64,000 nucleotides of DNA from Acanthaster planci (taxonomy: Eukaryota; Echinodermata; Asteroidea; Valvatida; Acanthasteridae): assembly GCF_001949145.1 (NCBI RefSeq), contig NW_019091371.1, positions 300,421 through 364,420 of the forward strand, given 5' to 3'. The position numbers were made by a program, and so were the translations under genes. The notes beneath the pieces were generated by a model that was not told the origin of the DNA, did no database searches, and saw only the letters and a program-made list of their open reading frames with translations. Shown here piece by piece: positions 63,901 to 64,000 of this stretch. How positions within the stretch are numbered: the stretch's first letter is position 1; each line of letters starts with the position of its first letter.

Positions 63901-64000
63901 ATTTGTGGGGTTTTGACTTCTTCAGGCATTTGTGATGCATGCTTTTGTGCCTTCAAAAATGAAGGAGTTGTAACAAAATGGTTTGGTTCAATTATTCCCT
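54995..64000. other. Non-coding stretch, probably intronic
   Basis: No gene, RNA gene or named repeat recognised over most of this AT-rich stretch. ACATGTA words are frequent (for example 57820-57836, 60178-60184, 60280-60292). A 29-bp tandem duplication starts at 57701. A GC-richer block at about 58900-59310 is open in several frames. A minus-strand frame at 60899-61102 has protein-like composition. A short terminus-like sequence at 63699-63715 is shared with 19001-19017. Confidence 0.5.

Noticed and set aside
1-64000. CRISPR arrays, operons, rRNA genes, prophage
   Set aside because: No spaced direct-repeat arrays, no rRNA sequence and no prokaryotic gene organisation were seen.

Overview
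This looks like animal nuclear DNA from a marine invertebrate, most likely an echinoderm or a close deuterostome relative. Three things point there: no prokaryotic gene packing, repeated ACATGTA and TAGGCCT-type words, and repeat families (tRNA-derived SINEs, a long foldback element, a LINE tail) of the kind common in such genomes. The species cannot be named from the sequence. The contig has a 483-base run of N at 30997-31479.

The window is overwhelmingly non-coding. No complete gene and no long conserved open frame was recognised, and most open frames over 60 codons look like chance. The best coding evidence is three isolated exons. (1) On the minus strand at 8606-8723, a first coding exon has a strong Kozak context, an in-frame stop just upstream, a signal-peptide-like N-terminus and a CAG|GTGAGT donor in phase 1. 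(2) On the plus strand at 45370-45469, a second such exon has a hydrophobic leader and a G|GTAAGC donor, also phase 1. A possible 5' UTR exon and promoter lies about 7 kb upstream (37815-37983). If this gene is real, the remaining 18.5 kb to the right edge is mainly its first intron. (3) On the plus strand at 28629-28746, an exon-like segment resembles part of a HYR (hyalin repeat) domain. Weaker exon candidates lie at 12814-12894, 16875-16999 and 17127-17240.

Repeats by region: 24430-24960, a frameshifted LINE 3' end on the minus strand; 27301-28095, a large foldback (inverted-repeat) element; 35340-35632, a minus-strand tRNA-derived SINE with perfect A and B boxes; 36386-36532, a near-perfect 147-bp palindrome whose centre carries a canonical histone-mRNA 3' stem-loop and downstream-element-like sequence; 47491-47841, a probable small DNA transposon; 53971-54290, a 104-bp polypyrimidine minisatellite; 54834-54981, a SINE-like insertion with a 13-bp target-site duplication.

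The most unusual observation is the histone stem-loop palindrome: two histone-type 3' flanks joined back to back with no coding sequence between them. Next are the nested inverted organisation of the foldback element and the two signal-peptide exons, which may open undescribed secreted or membrane proteins. All functional statements are inferences from sequence reading alone.
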